A stretch of DNA of 63,763 nucleotides from an uncultured Acetatifactor sp. (GCA_947588705.1 CANPYT010000009.1:1-63763), one strand, 5' to 3'; counted from the stretch's first letter, positions 27,522 through 36,715 are shown. The notes: generated by a model not told the origin, from the sequence alone. Program-made: numbers and translations.

Positions 27522-27538
27522 GCTGCCCCTCCGGCAGC
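27522..27538 (-). promoter_or_regulatory. Leader hairpin upstream of the ribosome binding site (copy 5)
   Basis: On the mRNA: GCTGCC, GGAGG loop, GGCAGC, then AGAAAGAGGAGAAT and ATG of rubrerythrin. Compared with copy 4, C-G pairs are replaced by T-A pairs on both sides, a covariation that supports a structured RNA. Confidence 0.65.
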
Positions 27539-27567
27539 TATGCTGTTTTCGTATGTGCTGTTTTTGT

Positions 27568-27836
27568 TTTTCCTGTTTTGGTCTTTCCTGTTTGGGTCTT
27601 TCCTGTCTTGGCCCTTCCTGTTTTGGTCTTTCCTGTCTTGGCCTTTCCTACTTTGGCCTTTCCTGTCTTGGTTTTTCCTGTCTTGGCCTTTCCTGTTTGG
27701 GTTTTCCCTGTCTTGGCCTTTCCTGCTTTGGCCTTTCCTGCTTTGGCCTTTCCCGTTTTGGCCTTTCCTGTTTGGGTCTTTCCTGTTTGGCCCTTCCTGT
27801 CTTGGCCTTTCCTGTCTTGGTCTTTCCTGCCGGGCC
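27568..27836. repeat. Minisatellite of about 18 units of 15 bp
   Basis: Imperfect head-to-tail copies of a 15-bp unit (TTTCCTGTCTTGGCC and variants) lie between the chemoreceptor gene and rubrerythrin. No stop codons occur within the repeats in several frames, so Lys/Gly/Thr-rich translations are possible, but none has a ribosome binding site. One unit is 14 bp, which breaks the frame. Most likely non-coding and length-variable. Confidence 0.85.
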
Positions 27837-27876
27837 CTCTCCGTGTGCTTCCGCCGCACCCGGGGCCGCACATTCC

Positions 27877-29352
27877 CTACTGCCCTATGTAAGTCTGCAA
27901 AGCTTCCATCTGCTGGAGGATATTTTCCATAGAAATGGAAAACGCCTTCACCAGATCCACATTCTGTTCACTGGTGCCGCATGCTTCCTGTGTGCTTGCG
28001 CTGATCTCCTGACTGGTGGCGGAAAGCGTATTGACGCTGTCCACGATGGCGTTGTTGGAGACAAGCAGCGACTTCATCATCCCATCCACTTCCCGCATAT
28101 GCCCGGTGAGGGAATCCATTTTTTCCGTGATCTCATCGAACCGGCCCGACGCCTCCTGGGCCGCCACATTCTCCCTGTTGGACATCTCCACGCTGGCGGC
28201 TACCTGCTCCGTCACAAGGCTGGCATTCTCCGCCAGGGCGTCAATGATCCTCGTGATGTTCTCCGTCTCCTGCCGGGTCTGTTCCGCCAGATTCCGGATC
28301 TCGTCCGCCACCACCGCAAACCCTCTGCCCGCCTCTCCTGCCCGGGCCGCCTCTATGCTGGCGTTCAGCGCCAGAAGGTTGGTCTGGCTGGAAATGCCGA
28401 GAATAATGCCGGTGATCCCGCGCACCTCATCGGATTTCTCCCGAAGCTGGGCGGAGGCATCCTGCATGGAACCGCCCAGCCGTATCGCCTCGTTCACATG
28501 GCCGAACAGCTCGTCCAGCGCCTTTGTCCCGCTGTCCAGGGCCGTCCGGGCCTCCTGAGTGATCCGGACGATGGCAGCGGTCTTGTCCTGGGTGTTGTCC
28601 AGGATCTCCTGAATCCCCTGGGTCTGCCTGTTCTGCTCCAAAATAGCCTCAGCCGTGCCGGTGATACCGTTGGAAATATTGTCCATGGAGGCGCTGACGG
28701 CCTGGGTCGTATCGGAGATCTTTTCCAGATCCCCCGCCATCACCTCCGCGTTTTCCTCCACCACCGTGACCACTTCCATGATTTTTTGGGATATGGTCTG
28801 GTTTTTCTCGGACGCCGCCAGAACCTCCCCCATGGATTCCTCAAAAAAGCGGGTCAGCAGCTTCACGCCCTGGACGGAAGCCACACACACCAGCACTGTG
28901 ATGATCACCTCGATCATAACCGATTCCACCGCGTCCGCGGGATCGGCCGCTGCCGCCATGGTCATGATCACCCGAAGCAGGTTCGTGGCCGCGAAGGCCC
29001 CGCCTGCGGCCCGGATGGCAAACACATCCAGCGTCAGCACAAGGCACATCAGGCAGGGGATCATATAGGGGAACACGCTGCCCGACGCGGCAAGCATCAT
29101 CATGCCGAAGTACACCACTGAAAAGCCGATTCCAACATAACGCGCATAGAGTACGCTCTGCGGGTCTTTCATGAATACCACAACGCCTCCCAAAAGCGCA
29201 CCCACCGCCAGCACCAGCGGCAGGATGCTGTTGATTGGCGCCATCCCCGACAGCCTCAGCTGAGAGGCCAGGCCGATCACTATAAACAGTGTAGTGATGC
29301 CTTGGGTGGCAAGAAGAAGCTTATTGATCCTGGCTAAGTGTTTTTCTTTCAT
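27877..29352 (-). CDS. Methyl-accepting chemotaxis protein with a membrane sensor domain
   Basis: A 491-residue receptor. Residues 1-170 hold about six membrane segments with no large extracellular loop, so sensing is probably within the membrane or by an associated protein; there is no obvious HAMP domain. Residues 190-491 form the cytoplasmic coiled-coil signalling domain with the conserved tip ([36 protein letters not shown]) that contacts CheA/CheW. No che genes are in the window. Start at 29352 follows AAGAGGAAAA and a leader hairpin. Confidence 0.92.
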   Translation of the reverse strand: MKEKHLARINKLLLATQGITTLFIVIGLASQLRLSGMAPINSILPLVLAVGALLGGVVVFMKDPQSVLYARYVGIGFSVVYFGMMMLAASGSVFPYMIPCLMCLVLTLDVFAIRAAGGAFAATNLLRVIMTMAAAADPADAVESVMIEVIITVLVCVASVQGVKLLTRFFEESMGEVLAASEKNQTISQKIMEVVTVVEENAEVMAGDLEKISDTTQAVSASMDNISNGITGTAEAILEQNRQTQGIQEILDNTQDKTAAIVRITQEARTALDSGTKALDELFGHVNEAIRLGGSMQDASAQLREKSDEVRGITGIILGISSQTNLLALNASIEAARAGEAGRGFAVVADEIRNLAEQTRQETENITRIIDALAENASLVTEQVAASVEMSNRENVAAQEASGRFDEITEKMDSLTGHMREVDGMMKSLLVSNNAIVDSVNTLSATSQEISASTQEACGTSEQNVDLVKAFSISMENILQQMEALQTYIGQ

Positions 29353-29367
29353 TTTTCCTCTTATTCC

Positions 29368-29381
29368 GCCGCTTCAGCGGC
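29368..29381 (-). promoter_or_regulatory. Leader hairpin upstream of the ribosome binding site (copy 6)
   Basis: On the mRNA: GCCGC, TGAA loop, GCGGC, then GGAATAAGAGGAAAA and ATG of the chemoreceptor. Nearly identical to copy 7 in front of the divergent methyltransferase gene. Confidence 0.65.
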
Positions 29382-29395
29382 CATTTCCTAAACAG

Positions 29396-29440
29396 CGGCA
29401 GTTCAGCCCGCGCCGTTCCCCGATCGAAAATTTCCATTTT
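29396..29440. repeat. MITE-like element, partial copy D
   Basis: GCAGTTCAGCCCGCGCCGTTCC matches the GTAACAGTTCAGCCCGCGCCATTC end of copies A and B. The remainder is not recognisable. Lies upstream of the chemoreceptor gene. Confidence 0.5.
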
Positions 29441-29583
29441 CGATCTTTTCTCCGCATCTGTGATTCTTCCTCGCTTCCGCACCTGACTTTAAAGTCTGCG
29501 TCACGACGTTATTATATCATACTCCCCCCAAAAAAGAAACCATATCTTACGGTGAAGTTTTTTGAAAATTTAAAAAATAAGTC

Positions 29584-29612
29584 TTGCTTTTTTCCTGGCG
29601 ACACGATATAAT
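29584..29612 (+). promoter_or_regulatory. Promoter of the tRNA-Pro gene
   Basis: TTGCTT (29584-29589), a 17-bp spacer and a perfect TATAAT (29607-29612), 13 bp before the tRNA 5' end. Confidence 0.85.
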
Positions 29613-29625
29613 AGTCATCGTGTTA

Positions 29626-29700
29626 CGGGGTGTGGCTCAGCTTGGTTAGAGCGCCGTCTTAGGGAGGCGGAGGTCGCGAGTTCGAATCCCGCCACTCCGA
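29626..29700 (+). tRNA. tRNA-Pro, anticodon AGG
   Basis: A full cloverleaf of 75 nt: acceptor CGGGGTG/CACTCCG (one G-T pair), D stem GCTC/GAGC, anticodon stem CCGTC/GGCGG with loop TTAGGGA, T arm with TTCGAAT. C1-G72 and discriminator A fit bacterial tRNA-Pro. The anticodon at 29661-29663 is AGG, not the usual GGG or TGG, so A34 would need conversion to inosine. The CCA end is not encoded. Confidence 0.95.
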
Positions 29701-29708
29701 CGCAGCGG

Positions 29709-29747
29709 GAAGCACTGATGTGGATGTACATCGGTGCTTCTTTGTGT
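29709..29747 (+). terminator. Terminator after tRNA-Pro
   Basis: GAAGCACTGATGT, a 6-nt loop and ACATCGGTGCTTC form a 13-bp stem followed by TTTGTGT. Confidence 0.75.
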
Positions 29748-29935
29748 ATACAGGTAACAGGTATATGAACAGGTATGTGAATGTGAGGCTTTGCGGAAAC
29801 CGTTTCCCGGAACTACTTTGTACTATATTTGTATTATATTTTTTACTATATCATGTGATCTCCTAAAAGCCCCGGGGTATACGATGCGCATGGTGTGAAA
29901 GGCCGCGCATGGCACACCCCCCTATCTATGAAATA

Positions 29936-29949
29936 GCCGCTGATGCGGC
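29936..29949 (+). promoter_or_regulatory. Leader hairpin upstream of the ribosome binding site (copy 7)
   Basis: GCCGC, TGAT loop, GCGGC, then GGAAATAAGAGGAAAAA and the ATG at 29967. The only copy on the plus strand. Confidence 0.65.
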
Positions 29950-29966
29950 GGAAATAAGAGGAAAAA

Positions 29967-31130
29967 ATGTCAGAAAAACAATCAGACCACCAACTCTGCC
30001 CTGTGGCATCCCGGTGCGGCGGATGCCAATGGGTCCAAGTGCCCTACGAGGAACAGCTGCGCAAAAAGGCAGTCCGTTTCCGAAAGCTGATGGAACCCTT
30101 TTGCAAGACAGAGGCCATCATAGGGATGGAACAACCGCAGCATTACCGCTGCAAAGTCCACGCCGTCTTCGGGGAAAACCGGCAGCATGACCCGATCTCC
30201 GGGATCTATGAGGAAAAGAGCCACCGGATCGTGCCGATAGACAGCTGCCTGATCGAAAACGAAAAAGCGGACGCCATCATTGTGTCCGTAAGGAACCTGC
30301 TCCGGTCTTTTAAGATACGGCCCTATAACGAGCGCACGGGCTTCGGCCTGCTGCGCCATGTGCTTGTGCGGACGGGATACTCCACCGGCCAGATCCTACT
30401 GGTGCTGGTGCTGACTTCTCCCATCCTCCCCTCCAAAAACAATTTTGTCAAGGCTCTCCTGAAACAGCACCCGGAAATCACTTCTATCGTCATCCAGGTA
30501 AATGACCGGAACACCAGCATGGTCCTCGGGGAGAAAGAGCAGGCCATCTACGGAAAGGGTTATATCGAGGACAGGCTGTGCGGCAAGACCTTCCGGATCT
30601 CACCGGGATCCTTCTACCAGGTAAACCCCTGCCAGACGGAAAAGCTTTACGGAAAGGCCATGGAATACGCCGGACTGACCGGAAGGGAAACGGTCCTGGA
30701 CGCCTACTGCGGCACAGGAACCATCGGCCTGATCGCCAGCGGCTCCGCCGGACGCGTCATCGGCGTGGAGCTCAACGGCGCCGCGGTGCAGGATGCCAGG
30801 ATAAACGCAAGGCAAAACCGGGTGGAAAATATTCAGTTCTATCAAAACGACGCGGGGAAACTGCTGCTCCAGATGGCGGAGCAGGGCCAGAAGATCGATG
30901 TCCTATTCCTGGATCCGCCCCGGAGCGGCAGCAGCCAGGAATTCCTCACTGCCGCCGCCCGTGTGCGGCCCCAAAAGATCGTATATATTTCCTGCAACCC
31001 GGACACCCTGGCCCGGGACCTGAAATTCCTAACCGGCAGGGGCTATCGCGCAGAGCGCTCTGTGCCCGTCGATATGTTCCCCTATACCGAGGGGATCGAG
31101 AGCGTCAGCCTGCTCAGATCCCTTTCATGA
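29967..31130 (+). CDS. RumA-family RNA (uracil-5-)-methyltransferase
   Basis: Methylates C5 of a uridine, most likely in 23S rRNA, using S-adenosylmethionine. The 387-residue protein shows the four-cysteine iron-sulfur pattern (Cys11, Cys17, Cys20 in CPVASRCGGC and Cys94 in IDSCLIE), the SAM-binding VLDAYCGTGTIGL, DPPRSG, and the catalytic Cys in YISCNPDTLARDL. It begins directly at the Fe-S cluster, so the N-terminal TRAM RNA-binding domain found in the longer (about 450-residue) relatives is missing. Target uridine is not predictable. Its last 17 bp overlap the convergent lacZ. Start follows AGAGGAAAAA. Confidence 0.9.
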   Translation: MSEKQSDHQLCPVASRCGGCQWVQVPYEEQLRKKAVRFRKLMEPFCKTEAIIGMEQPQHYRCKVHAVFGENRQHDPISGIYEEKSHRIVPIDSCLIENEKADAIIVSVRNLLRSFKIRPYNERTGFGLLRHVLVRTGYSTGQILLVLVLTSPILPSKNNFVKALLKQHPEITSIVIQVNDRNTSMVLGEKEQAIYGKGYIEDRLCGKTFRISPGSFYQVNPCQTEKLYGKAMEYAGLTGRETVLDAYCGTGTIGLIASGSAGRVIGVELNGAAVQDARINARQNRVENIQFYQNDAGKLLLQMAEQGQKIDVLFLDPPRSGSSQEFLTAAARVRPQKIVYISCNPDTLARDLKFLTGRGYRAERSVPVDMFPYTEGIESVSLLRSLS

Positions 31131-34100
31131 CAAAAGTAAACTCCAGCCTCCGGTCCGACGGCAGCAGGTACTCCTCATGTACCCTGGACCACCAGCTGTC
31201 GTCGCCGCCTACGCCCATCTGGGCCAGCGCCGCGCGGACCACCGTGTAGTGCACGTTGGGAAGCTCATAGGCATGTTCCGCATTTTCCAATTCATGGGGC
31301 GTATAGGGCAGGGCGGAAAAGGACATTCCTTTTCCAGCAAAGAGAAGCCCCCTTCCCCTTGCGTCCGTCACCTTCGCATAGCGGACTCCCGTCTTGTTGC
31401 CGCACTCCTGGGGCACCAGATACCGGGCCATATTGTCCGCCACCCTGTTCCGGTACAAGCCCAGCTTCGCCCCCTGCAGACGGTCCGCGTAAGTCTCCTC
31501 AGGCCCGTTGCCGTACCACTCCAGACGGTCGTAATCCGCGTCCATCTTCATCATCATGCCAAACTCCGGCATATCCCCCAATCCCTCTACGGGATCGTAA
31601 GAAAGCGTCACCGCAACAGAGCCGTCACTGTACACTTTATAGGACACCCCGCATCCGCCCCGTGGGCTGGTGGGCAGCACGTACCGGTAAGATACCGTCA
31701 CACAGCCGTCCTCCTCTTCTATCCTTGGGTTCGGGCCTTCCGCGCCCCGGGTGGTCACATACAGGCTTGCCAGCTTCCACTGGCCATAGCGGCCCGTCAT
31801 ATCGTTCCCCTTGTCATTGTCGATGGGCGCGCGCCAGAAATTGGGCATGGGAACGGATTTCAGCAGTTCCTTTCCGGCATAACGGTAAGAAGCAAGGCCG
31901 CTCCCTCCGAACAACGCCTCGAAGCACTCGCCCCGAACGCCCAGGTTCCAGGTGCCGTGGATGACCTTCAGCGCACCTTTCCGCATCAGAGGCACATCCG
32001 CGATCAGCCCGTCCGTCCTGGTAAACACGCCCTGGCCGAAGGCGACCTCATGTCCGGCTGCCGCCCAGGCCGTGTCGCGCTTTAGCCGGAAGGACACCGT
32101 CACCGCGTATTCGCCCGGCTTATCCGGGAGCTTAACGGGGCTTGGGATCTCCGCCGACATTCCCGGGGCTACATCCACCTCAAGCCCATATTCCCGCACC
32201 CTGCGGCCCTGGCATTCCAGCAGCACCACACAGTCAAACGCATCCGTTCCCACAAACAGGTTTCTGTTGCGGACCAGGAAAGACTCCTCTTTCACCTCCA
32301 CGGAGATGTTCTGATAATTGTACTTCACCTCCTGCACCTTAGGGGAAACACTGCGGTCGCCGCCGTAAACGATACCGTTCCCGCTGAAATTCCCGTCGTT
32401 TGGCCTGTCGTCAAAATCCCCTCCGTAAGCCTGAAACTCCCTGCCGTACCGATCCTTTTTCGAGATGGACTGATCGATATAATCCCAGATAAACCCGCCC
32501 TGATACAGAGGCTCCGTTTCCGTCAGATCCGTGTACTTGTGCATGGCGCCGCAGGAATTTCCCATGGCATGGGAATACTCACAGCAGATAAAGGGCTTGC
32601 TGCGATCCTTTTTCAGCCATTCCGCGATGGCGTCCGCATGGGTGTACATCTGGCTCTCCACATCGCTGGTATCGGGGTAGCTTCTGTCATGGAAGATCCC
32701 CTCATACTGCACCAGGCGGCCGGGATCCTGTTTGTGGAAAAACACCGACATATCGTGAATATTCTTTCCGCCGTAAGCCTCGTTTCCGCAGGACCAGATC
32801 AGGACCGCCGGGTGGTTCTTATCCCGCTGGTATATGGAGTTGGCCCGGTCAAGCATAATGGCGTTCCACTCAGGCCGGTTGCCGGGCACCACGTCGGAAG
32901 CATCCGCCGCCCCTCTTGCCACCGGCTCCCAGGAGCCATGGGATTCCAGATTGCACTCGTCGATCATATACAGCCCCAGCCGGTCACACAGAGAATAGAT
33001 CTCCGAACTGTTGGGGTAATGGCAGGTGCGGATGGCGTTGATATTGTTCTGTTTCATGGTCACAAGGTCTTTCCACAGCTCTTCCCGGCTGACCACCCGG
33101 CCTGTGAGGGAACTGAATTCATGGCGGTTTACGCCCTTGAACACAATCCTCTTCCCGTTCAGCTTCATCAGGCCCTCCGACAGCTCAAACCGCCGGAAGC
33201 CCACCTGCAGGGGAACCACCTCCTGGAGCTGCCCTTCCCCGTCATACACATAGAGCATCAGCGTATACAGGTTGGGGCTCTCCGCGCTCCAGAGAAGAGG
33301 ATGCTCCACCGGGATCTCAAAATGCGTCTCCCTCTGAAGCCGTCCGGCCAGCTCAGCCACACGCTCCCGGGCATCCACCTGGCCCAAGCATGGCTCGCAG
33401 CCCCCGGTATATCGAAAAGCCCGCTGCTCCCTGACAAGCTCCACCGCTGCCCTGCCCTCCGCGGACACCTTTAAATCCAGCACGAGCCGGGCCTGCTCAA
33501 AGTCGTCGGAAAGCAGCGTCTGTACCTTCACGTCCCACACATGTACCGAGGGCACTGTGTAAAGGTACACATCTCGGAAAATGCCGGAGAAGCGGAAGAA
33601 ATCCTGATCCTCGCACCAGCTTCCCCCACACCACTTAAACACCTGCACCGCCAGCTTGTTCTCCCCCTCCTTCAGATAAGGGGTCAGCTCAAATTCCGAA
33701 GGAGTAAAGGTGTCCTCACTGTAACCCACGTAAACCCCATTACACCAGATGGCCATGGCGCTCTCCACGCCCTGGAAGGAGACGTAGAGCGGCCTGCCCT
33801 TCATCGGTTCCGGTACATGAAAATACTTTACATAGCTTGCCACCGGATTGAAATGCTCCGGCACCTGGCCCGGACGGATCTCGTCATAACCGTCCCAGGG
33901 ATACTGGACATTGACGTACTGCGGGCGGTCATACCCTTCCATCTGGATATGGGCGGGCACACGGATATCCGCCCAGTCGCGGCAGTCATAATCCTCCGCC
34001 CAGAAATCCGGCACCGCCGCCTTGTAGTTGGGGGCGTAGGCAAACTTCCATACCCCGTTCAGGGAATGGCGGAAACCGGTCCTTCCCTCCTCCGCTTCCC

Positions 34101-34197
34101 CCTCATCCGCGTACCACACATGATCCGAATGTGCCTCCAGCCTGTTCTCCTTAAAATATTCCGGATCGCTGACCCTGCCGTAATCAAATTTGCTCAT
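31114..34197 (-). CDS. lacZ: Beta-galactosidase, glycoside hydrolase family 2
   Basis: Hydrolyses lactose and other beta-galactosides in the cytoplasm. The 1027-residue length and domain order match E. coli-type LacZ: N-terminal jelly-roll (to about 210), Ig-like domains, TIM barrel, and the large C-terminal beta domain (from about 740). The acid/base Glu is in MIDECNLESHG and the nucleophile Glu in FICCEYSHAMGNS. The NAIRTCHYPNSS loop is also conserved. Start at 34197 follows AGAGGAAAA and a leader hairpin. No lactose transporter is adjacent; pepD lies directly upstream in the same direction. Confidence 0.95.
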   Translation of the reverse strand: MSKFDYGRVSDPEYFKENRLEAHSDHVWYADEGEAEEGRTGFRHSLNGVWKFAYAPNYKAAVPDFWAEDYDCRDWADIRVPAHIQMEGYDRPQYVNVQYPWDGYDEIRPGQVPEHFNPVASYVKYFHVPEPMKGRPLYVSFQGVESAMAIWCNGVYVGYSEDTFTPSEFELTPYLKEGENKLAVQVFKWCGGSWCEDQDFFRFSGIFRDVYLYTVPSVHVWDVKVQTLLSDDFEQARLVLDLKVSAEGRAAVELVREQRAFRYTGGCEPCLGQVDARERVAELAGRLQRETHFEIPVEHPLLWSAESPNLYTLMLYVYDGEGQLQEVVPLQVGFRRFELSEGLMKLNGKRIVFKGVNRHEFSSLTGRVVSREELWKDLVTMKQNNINAIRTCHYPNSSEIYSLCDRLGLYMIDECNLESHGSWEPVARGAADASDVVPGNRPEWNAIMLDRANSIYQRDKNHPAVLIWSCGNEAYGGKNIHDMSVFFHKQDPGRLVQYEGIFHDRSYPDTSDVESQMYTHADAIAEWLKKDRSKPFICCEYSHAMGNSCGAMHKYTDLTETEPLYQGGFIWDYIDQSISKKDRYGREFQAYGGDFDDRPNDGNFSGNGIVYGGDRSVSPKVQEVKYNYQNISVEVKEESFLVRNRNLFVGTDAFDCVVLLECQGRRVREYGLEVDVAPGMSAEIPSPVKLPDKPGEYAVTVSFRLKRDTAWAAAGHEVAFGQGVFTRTDGLIADVPLMRKGALKVIHGTWNLGVRGECFEALFGGSGLASYRYAGKELLKSVPMPNFWRAPIDNDKGNDMTGRYGQWKLASLYVTTRGAEGPNPRIEEEDGCVTVSYRYVLPTSPRGGCGVSYKVYSDGSVAVTLSYDPVEGLGDMPEFGMMMKMDADYDRLEWYGNGPEETYADRLQGAKLGLYRNRVADNMARYLVPQECGNKTGVRYAKVTDARGRGLLFAGKGMSFSALPYTPHELENAEHAYELPNVHYTVVRAALAQMGVGGDDSWWSRVHEEYLLPSDRRLEFTFVMKGI

Positions 34198-34212
34198 TTT
34201 TCCTCTCTTTCC

Positions 34213-34227
34213 GCCGCCAAAAGCGGC
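34213..34227 (-). promoter_or_regulatory. Leader hairpin upstream of the ribosome binding site (copy 8)
   Basis: On the mRNA: GCCGC, TTTTG loop, GCGGC, then GGAAAGAGAGGAAAA and ATG of lacZ. Confidence 0.65.
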
Positions 34228-34287
34228 ATCCTGCCTCCCAATCCGGCACACTGCCGCCGGATCCCCATGTGTTGCCTGCGGGATACG

Positions 34288-35739
34288 TCAGTCCTTCGTT
34301 TCCAGCAGCTTTACAAGATACTCCCATACCCGACGTGTGGAGGATATGCTCAGGGTCTCCTCCGTGGTATGGATATCCCGCATCTGCGGCCCGATCGATA
34401 CGCAGTCCAGATCCGGGATCTTGCTGCCAAGGATGCCGCATTCCAGCCCCGCGTGGATGGCTTCCACCTTAGGCTTCGCCTTGTACATCTCCTCGTACAC
34501 AGCCACCATCTTCTCCCGCAGAGGCGAATCCTTGCGGTACTTCCAGCCCGGATAATCACCGCTTATCTCCCACCTGCCGCCGGCCAGCTCCGTCACCGCC
34601 TTCAGCTTCCCGATCAGCGCCTCTTTTGCGCTCTCCACACTGCTCCGCACGGAAAATTCCGCCCTCATCTCCCCTGCGTCTCCAAGTTCAAGGATCCCCA
34701 GATTCAGGGAAGTCTCCACCAGCCCCGGCATATCGGCGCTCATAGCCTGGACGCCGTTTGGCACAGCGCACAGGAACGCCGCGGCGCGGCGGGTATCCTC
34801 CGCCCCCGCACAGACATACCTGCCAAAGCCACGGACTTCCGCAGAGAGGAATACGCCGGGATCCTTTGTGGCAAGTTCCGCCCGCACCTCCGCTTCCACC
34901 TGCCGCACCGTCTCCGCCAGAAGATCCCGATCCTTCTCCTCGGCCACGACCAGCGCCCGTGTCTCCCGGGGAATGGCATTGTCCGCCAGCCCGCCGGCCA
35001 GCTCGCAGAGCCAAATAGGCCGCTTCTCCAGCATCCGGCAAAGCACCCTTCCCATGAGGCAGTTCGCGTTGCCGCGCTCCTTATGGATCTCCCCTCCTGA
35101 GTGGCCGCCCAAAAGGCCCCCCAGCTTCAGCTCCATCGCAACTCCCTGCCGCTCCTGCCGCTCCATGGGCAGAATGCATTTTACCCGCGCCCCGCCTGCA
35201 CAGCTGGTGAGAAAGATCCCCTCCTCCTCAGAGTCCAGATTGATCATTCTTCTTCCGTTGAGCATGGACAGATCGATGCCCCTGGCGCCGTCCATTCCCA
35301 CTTCCTCATCCACGGTGACCACTACCTCCAGCTCCGGGTGCTTTATGCAATCGGAATCCAAAAGCGCCAGGGCATAGGCCACCGCGATCCCGTCATCCCC
35401 TCCAAGGCTTGTGCCCTCGGCATAGATCTCATCTCCCCGGACGGCCACCCGAAGCCCCGACTTTGCCATGTCCATGTCGCAGTCCGGCTTCTTCACCGCC
35501 ACCATATCCATATGCCCCTGCAGGATCACAGGCGGCTCCTCCTCATAGCCAGGCGTAGCCTCTTTTCTCATAATTATGTTTTTCAGCTCATCCTGGATGT
35601 AAAAAAGGCCCCTTTTTCTGGCAAAATCCGCCAGGTAATCACTGATCTGGCCCACGTTTCCGGAACCGTGGGGTATCTTTGTGATCTCTTCAAAATAATG
35701 AAACACAGCCTTTGGCTCTAAATCCGATAAAATTCCCAT
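34288..35739 (-). CDS. pepD: Aminoacyl-histidine dipeptidase (M20 family)
   Basis: A cytoplasmic zinc dipeptidase that hydrolyses Xaa-His and other dipeptides. The 483-residue protein has the N-terminal family start (LEPKAVFHYFEEITKIPHGSG), metal ligands in VILQGHMDMVAV and TSLGGDDGIAVAYA, the catalytic Glu pair in VTVDEEVGMDGA, and the lid domain typical of PepD. Start at 35739 follows AGAGGAGACAT. Possibly cotranscribed with lacZ, 90 bp downstream. Confidence 0.94.
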   Translation of the reverse strand: MGILSDLEPKAVFHYFEEITKIPHGSGNVGQISDYLADFARKRGLFYIQDELKNIIMRKEATPGYEEEPPVILQGHMDMVAVKKPDCDMDMAKSGLRVAVRGDEIYAEGTSLGGDDGIAVAYALALLDSDCIKHPELEVVVTVDEEVGMDGARGIDLSMLNGRRMINLDSEEEGIFLTSCAGGARVKCILPMERQERQGVAMELKLGGLLGGHSGGEIHKERGNANCLMGRVLCRMLEKRPIWLCELAGGLADNAIPRETRALVVAEEKDRDLLAETVRQVEAEVRAELATKDPGVFLSAEVRGFGRYVCAGAEDTRRAAAFLCAVPNGVQAMSADMPGLVETSLNLGILELGDAGEMRAEFSVRSSVESAKEALIGKLKAVTELAGGRWEISGDYPGWKYRKDSPLREKMVAVYEEMYKAKPKVEAIHAGLECGILGSKIPDLDCVSIGPQMRDIHTTEETLSISSTRRVWEYLVKLLETKD

Positions 35740-35887
35740 ATGTCTCCTCTCTCCGCTTCTAAAAATGTAAAGCCGCAGAAACCGCCTTTACAGACATTTT
35801 ACCCCCTTTTGGGCCGGCTGTATAGATTTTCCAGGAAAAAAATATAAAATGGCCTTATTTTTACCTCGCTATTTTATTTGCGAATGT

Positions 35888-36019
35888 TAAGCGCTTTTCT
35901 TCTCTGCAAGTTCCTTAACTTTCTCCAAAGATAACCCCGAATATTGCGCAATATCTTCAAAAGGAACTTTGAAGAACCGCATTTTCGCTGCTAATTGTGA
36001 AAAACTCAAACTTCGCAAA
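35888..36019 (-). pseudogene. 3' remnant of an Rpn/PD-(D/E)XK transposase-like nuclease gene
   Basis: The minus strand reads LRSLSFSQLAAKMRFFKVPF and then EDIAQYSGLSLEKVKELAEK before TAA (35888-35890). The tail 'IA..SGLS.E.V..L' is typical of the C-terminus of the Rpn-family recombination-promoting nucleases. The rest of the gene is missing. Confidence 0.5.
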
Positions 36020-36079
36020 TTAAAAAATTTTTGGAATAGGAATGTGTAAAATTTAAGCGGCCAAACAAAAATCCCCCTT

Positions 36080-36289
36080 CCGGCTTTAAAATACTACCTG
36101 GCTGCCGTCCGCCGATGGACACCTGAAAATCCCGTCATCCACATCGACGACAGCGACGTGGTAAAACCAGACGGCCATAAATTTGAGGCCCTCGGCATTG
36201 TCAGGGTCGGCTCTAAAAGCACGGAGCGTTCCCGGAAGTTGGTTTTTCTTCATCTTATTGCAAAGTACGGAAACTCAAGCCCTTTTTAA
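36080..36289 (+). pseudogene. Transposase fragment
   Basis: The frame reads PALKYYLAAVRRWTPENPVI, HIDDSDVVKPDGHKFEALGI and VRVGSKST before diverging and stopping at 36287. The HIDDSDVVKPDG segment matches DDE transposases seen in Lachnospiraceae. Start and end are both missing. Confidence 0.6.
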
Positions 36290-36662
36290 GCGCCGTTCAT
36301 GATACCTTTGAGCCAGGGAAAAAGTATTGAATCACAGGCGCCAACGGAAGCACAAAATCCACATATGAGAAAATCCATATGAAAATAGAAGATATATCTA
36401 TGATGGGCATTGCTTTATTGAACTTTTGGGCAGGGAAAAGAGGCTGCTAAGTTTAACGGAGAAACGGTGGCCGGTAACGCTGTTTTGGAGATGTAGAGTG
36501 CAGCAGCTGGATGAAGGGGCGGAATTTTGGGAAACTGTTTTCCTTTGTAAGAAAAAGCATGAAATTGACATTCCGGGAAATCCTGCTTTTCCTTGTGTAA
36601 AATTTTGTAAAAACATCCAATTTTCAAAGTTTATTTTGTGCATTATCTACAATTCTTTTTAA

Positions 36663-36715
36663 GAAAACGCTTTCCCGATTTGTCCTTGACCGCCTGTTAT
36701 TTACGTTGATATACT
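36663..36715 (+). promoter_or_regulatory. LacI-type operator and promoter of the maltodextrin locus
   Basis: GAAAACGCTTTC (36663-36674), a LacI-family-style palindrome centred on CG, lies just upstream of TTGACC (36686-36691), an 18-bp spacer and TATACT (36710-36715). The LacI regulator at 42962 is the obvious candidate to bind it; a catabolite-control (CRE-like) role is the alternative. Confidence 0.6.

Noticed and set aside
27389..27873. Lys/Arg/Gly-rich proteins encoded by the 15-bp repeat on the minus strand
   Set aside because: No proper ribosome binding site, overlap with rubrerythrin's start, and the property of being open in several frames follows from the repeat unit.
27553..29121. 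522-residue open frame antisense to the chemoreceptor, running through the minisatellite
   Set aside because: Shadow frame; the conserved MCP signalling tip is on the minus strand.
33541..35100. 519-residue open frame antisense to lacZ and pepD
   Set aside because: Shadow frame crossing two well-supported genes.
36398..36662. Three overlapping 70-81-residue open frames before the CBM26 gene
   Set aside because: No start signals and no similarity; region looks like decayed mobile DNA.
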